5,008 nt of DNA from Cytophagia bacterium (GTDB lineage: Bacteria > Bacteroidota > Bacteroidia > Cytophagales > Cyclobacteriaceae): assembly GCA_013373005.1 (NCBI GenBank), contig JABXIP010000368.1, forward strand, positions 1 to 5,008, in the 5' to 3' direction. Positions 4,592-5,008 of this stretch are shown piece after piece (within the stretch, counting starts at the first letter, position 1; every line of letters begins with the position of its first letter). A model generated the notes under the pieces. The model was not told the origin of the DNA, searched no databases, and worked only from the letters and a program-made list of their open reading frames with translations. The position numbers and the translations under genes were made by a program.

Positions 4592-5008
4592 TTACTTCTT
4601 TCTTAGATAAACATTATCATAAGCAGCTTTAATCTCTAATTCAACTCCACCACCATTCAGGGTTCCTTGAATAGTTGAGCTAATTTTTCTCATATCATCG
4701 CTCTTAGGGAACTCAATATTCATGTCTGAATAGGCCTCACCATAAGGAGTTTTAACTACAATATTGGCCTTGGTATTCGCTGGAAGGGTTACATCCACAT
4801 CGCCATATACTGAAACCAAAGATGTTGGACCTGTTTGGCTCAAAGCAGAGAATGTAGCATCCAAATCTCCGTAAACTGTGTTAACCAAAGCCGGGCCAGT
4901 CACATTTTCGATAACCACATCATTGTGTCTGGCAGATATTTCCAATTCAGAAGATACTCCAACCACTACTATCCTTTCTCCTTCATACTGACCAGTGTGT
5001 TCAATTTG
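4592..5008 (-). CDS. DUF4097-like beta-repeat protein, N-terminus beyond window edge
   Basis: The reading frame is open from the right edge (5008) to the stop at 4594-4592, giving 138 visible residues. The first candidate start, GTG at 4966, lies inside this open frame, and the 14 codons before it (QIEHTGQYEGERIV) look coding, so the gene is truncated by the window rather than starting there. The visible part is the C-terminal rung region: TVYGDLDATF (G47), SVYGDVDVTL (G69), KTPYGEAYSDM (G90) and AAYDNVYLRKK (D131), plus a less regular earlier turn at N29-D30. Spacings of 22, 21 and 41 nearly match the two downstream genes, and the ending GG-x-x-(L/V)-x-(L/I/V)-x-x-x-x-x-x-(I/V)-(Y/F)-(L/F)-R is shared. 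It is therefore the upstream member of the cluster, but a strong terminator separates it from them. Signal peptide and full length cannot be judged. Confidence 0.85.
   Translation of the reverse strand, partial: QIEHTGQYEGERIVVVGVSSELEISARHNDVVIENVTGPALVNTVYGDLDATFSALSQTGPTSLVSVYGDVDVTLPANTKANIVVKTPYGEAYSDMNIEFPKSDDMRKISSTIQGTLNGGGVELEIKAAYDNVYLRKK

Noticed and set aside
4592..4966. Treating the right-edge gene as complete from GTG at 4966
   Set aside because: The frame stays open to 5008 with coding-like residues before the GTG, and the visible part lacks a signal peptide and N-terminal domain, so it is a partial gene.

Overview
The window most likely comes from a member of the Bacteroidota, perhaps a marine Cytophagales-type organism. 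This is inferred from four things: exported proteins whose predicted signal-peptide cleavage falls at A|Q, weak or absent Shine-Dalgarno sites with A-rich leaders, moderately low GC, and gene families common in that phylum (tandem DUF4097-like exported beta proteins and a PspC-leader-like small protein). No species can be named from the sequence alone.

Layout. Positions 1-1031 (minus) hold most of a class V aminotransferase-fold PLP enzyme that runs off the left edge. A 98-bp divergent spacer with a 20-bp dyad separates it from a plus-strand MltB-type lytic transglycosylase (1130-2092). Close behind on the plus strand is a two-gene toxin-antitoxin module (2119-2621): a small acidic antitoxin candidate overlapping a RelE/ParE-family toxin by 4 bp. 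A hairpin at the end of the toxin gene carries a T-tract only in the minus-strand direction, so it probably terminates the convergent small gene at 2688-2960. That gene resembles the cytoplasmic leader domain of Bacteroidota PspC proteins but has no PspC or membrane part.

From 3103 to the right edge, three consecutive minus-strand genes encode exported DUF4097-like beta-repeat proteins. Transcription runs right to left: the partial gene at the edge, then 4534-3797, then 3795-3103. The last two are 1 bp apart. A strong intrinsic terminator hairpin sits between the partial gene and the next one. The three proteins share a C-terminal half with the same rung spacing, so they look like tandem duplicates that diverged in their central loops.

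How the genes work together. The aminotransferase and mltB may share a divergent control region. The TA module is self-contained, though it may be co-transcribed with mltB. The PspC-leader-like protein and the DUF4097-like cluster are families known to occur together in envelope-stress loci of this phylum, so their proximity may be functional; this is inference. The window looks mainly like ordinary chromosome with a small TA insertion. No rRNA, tRNA, CRISPR array, transposase or insertion-sequence end was seen.
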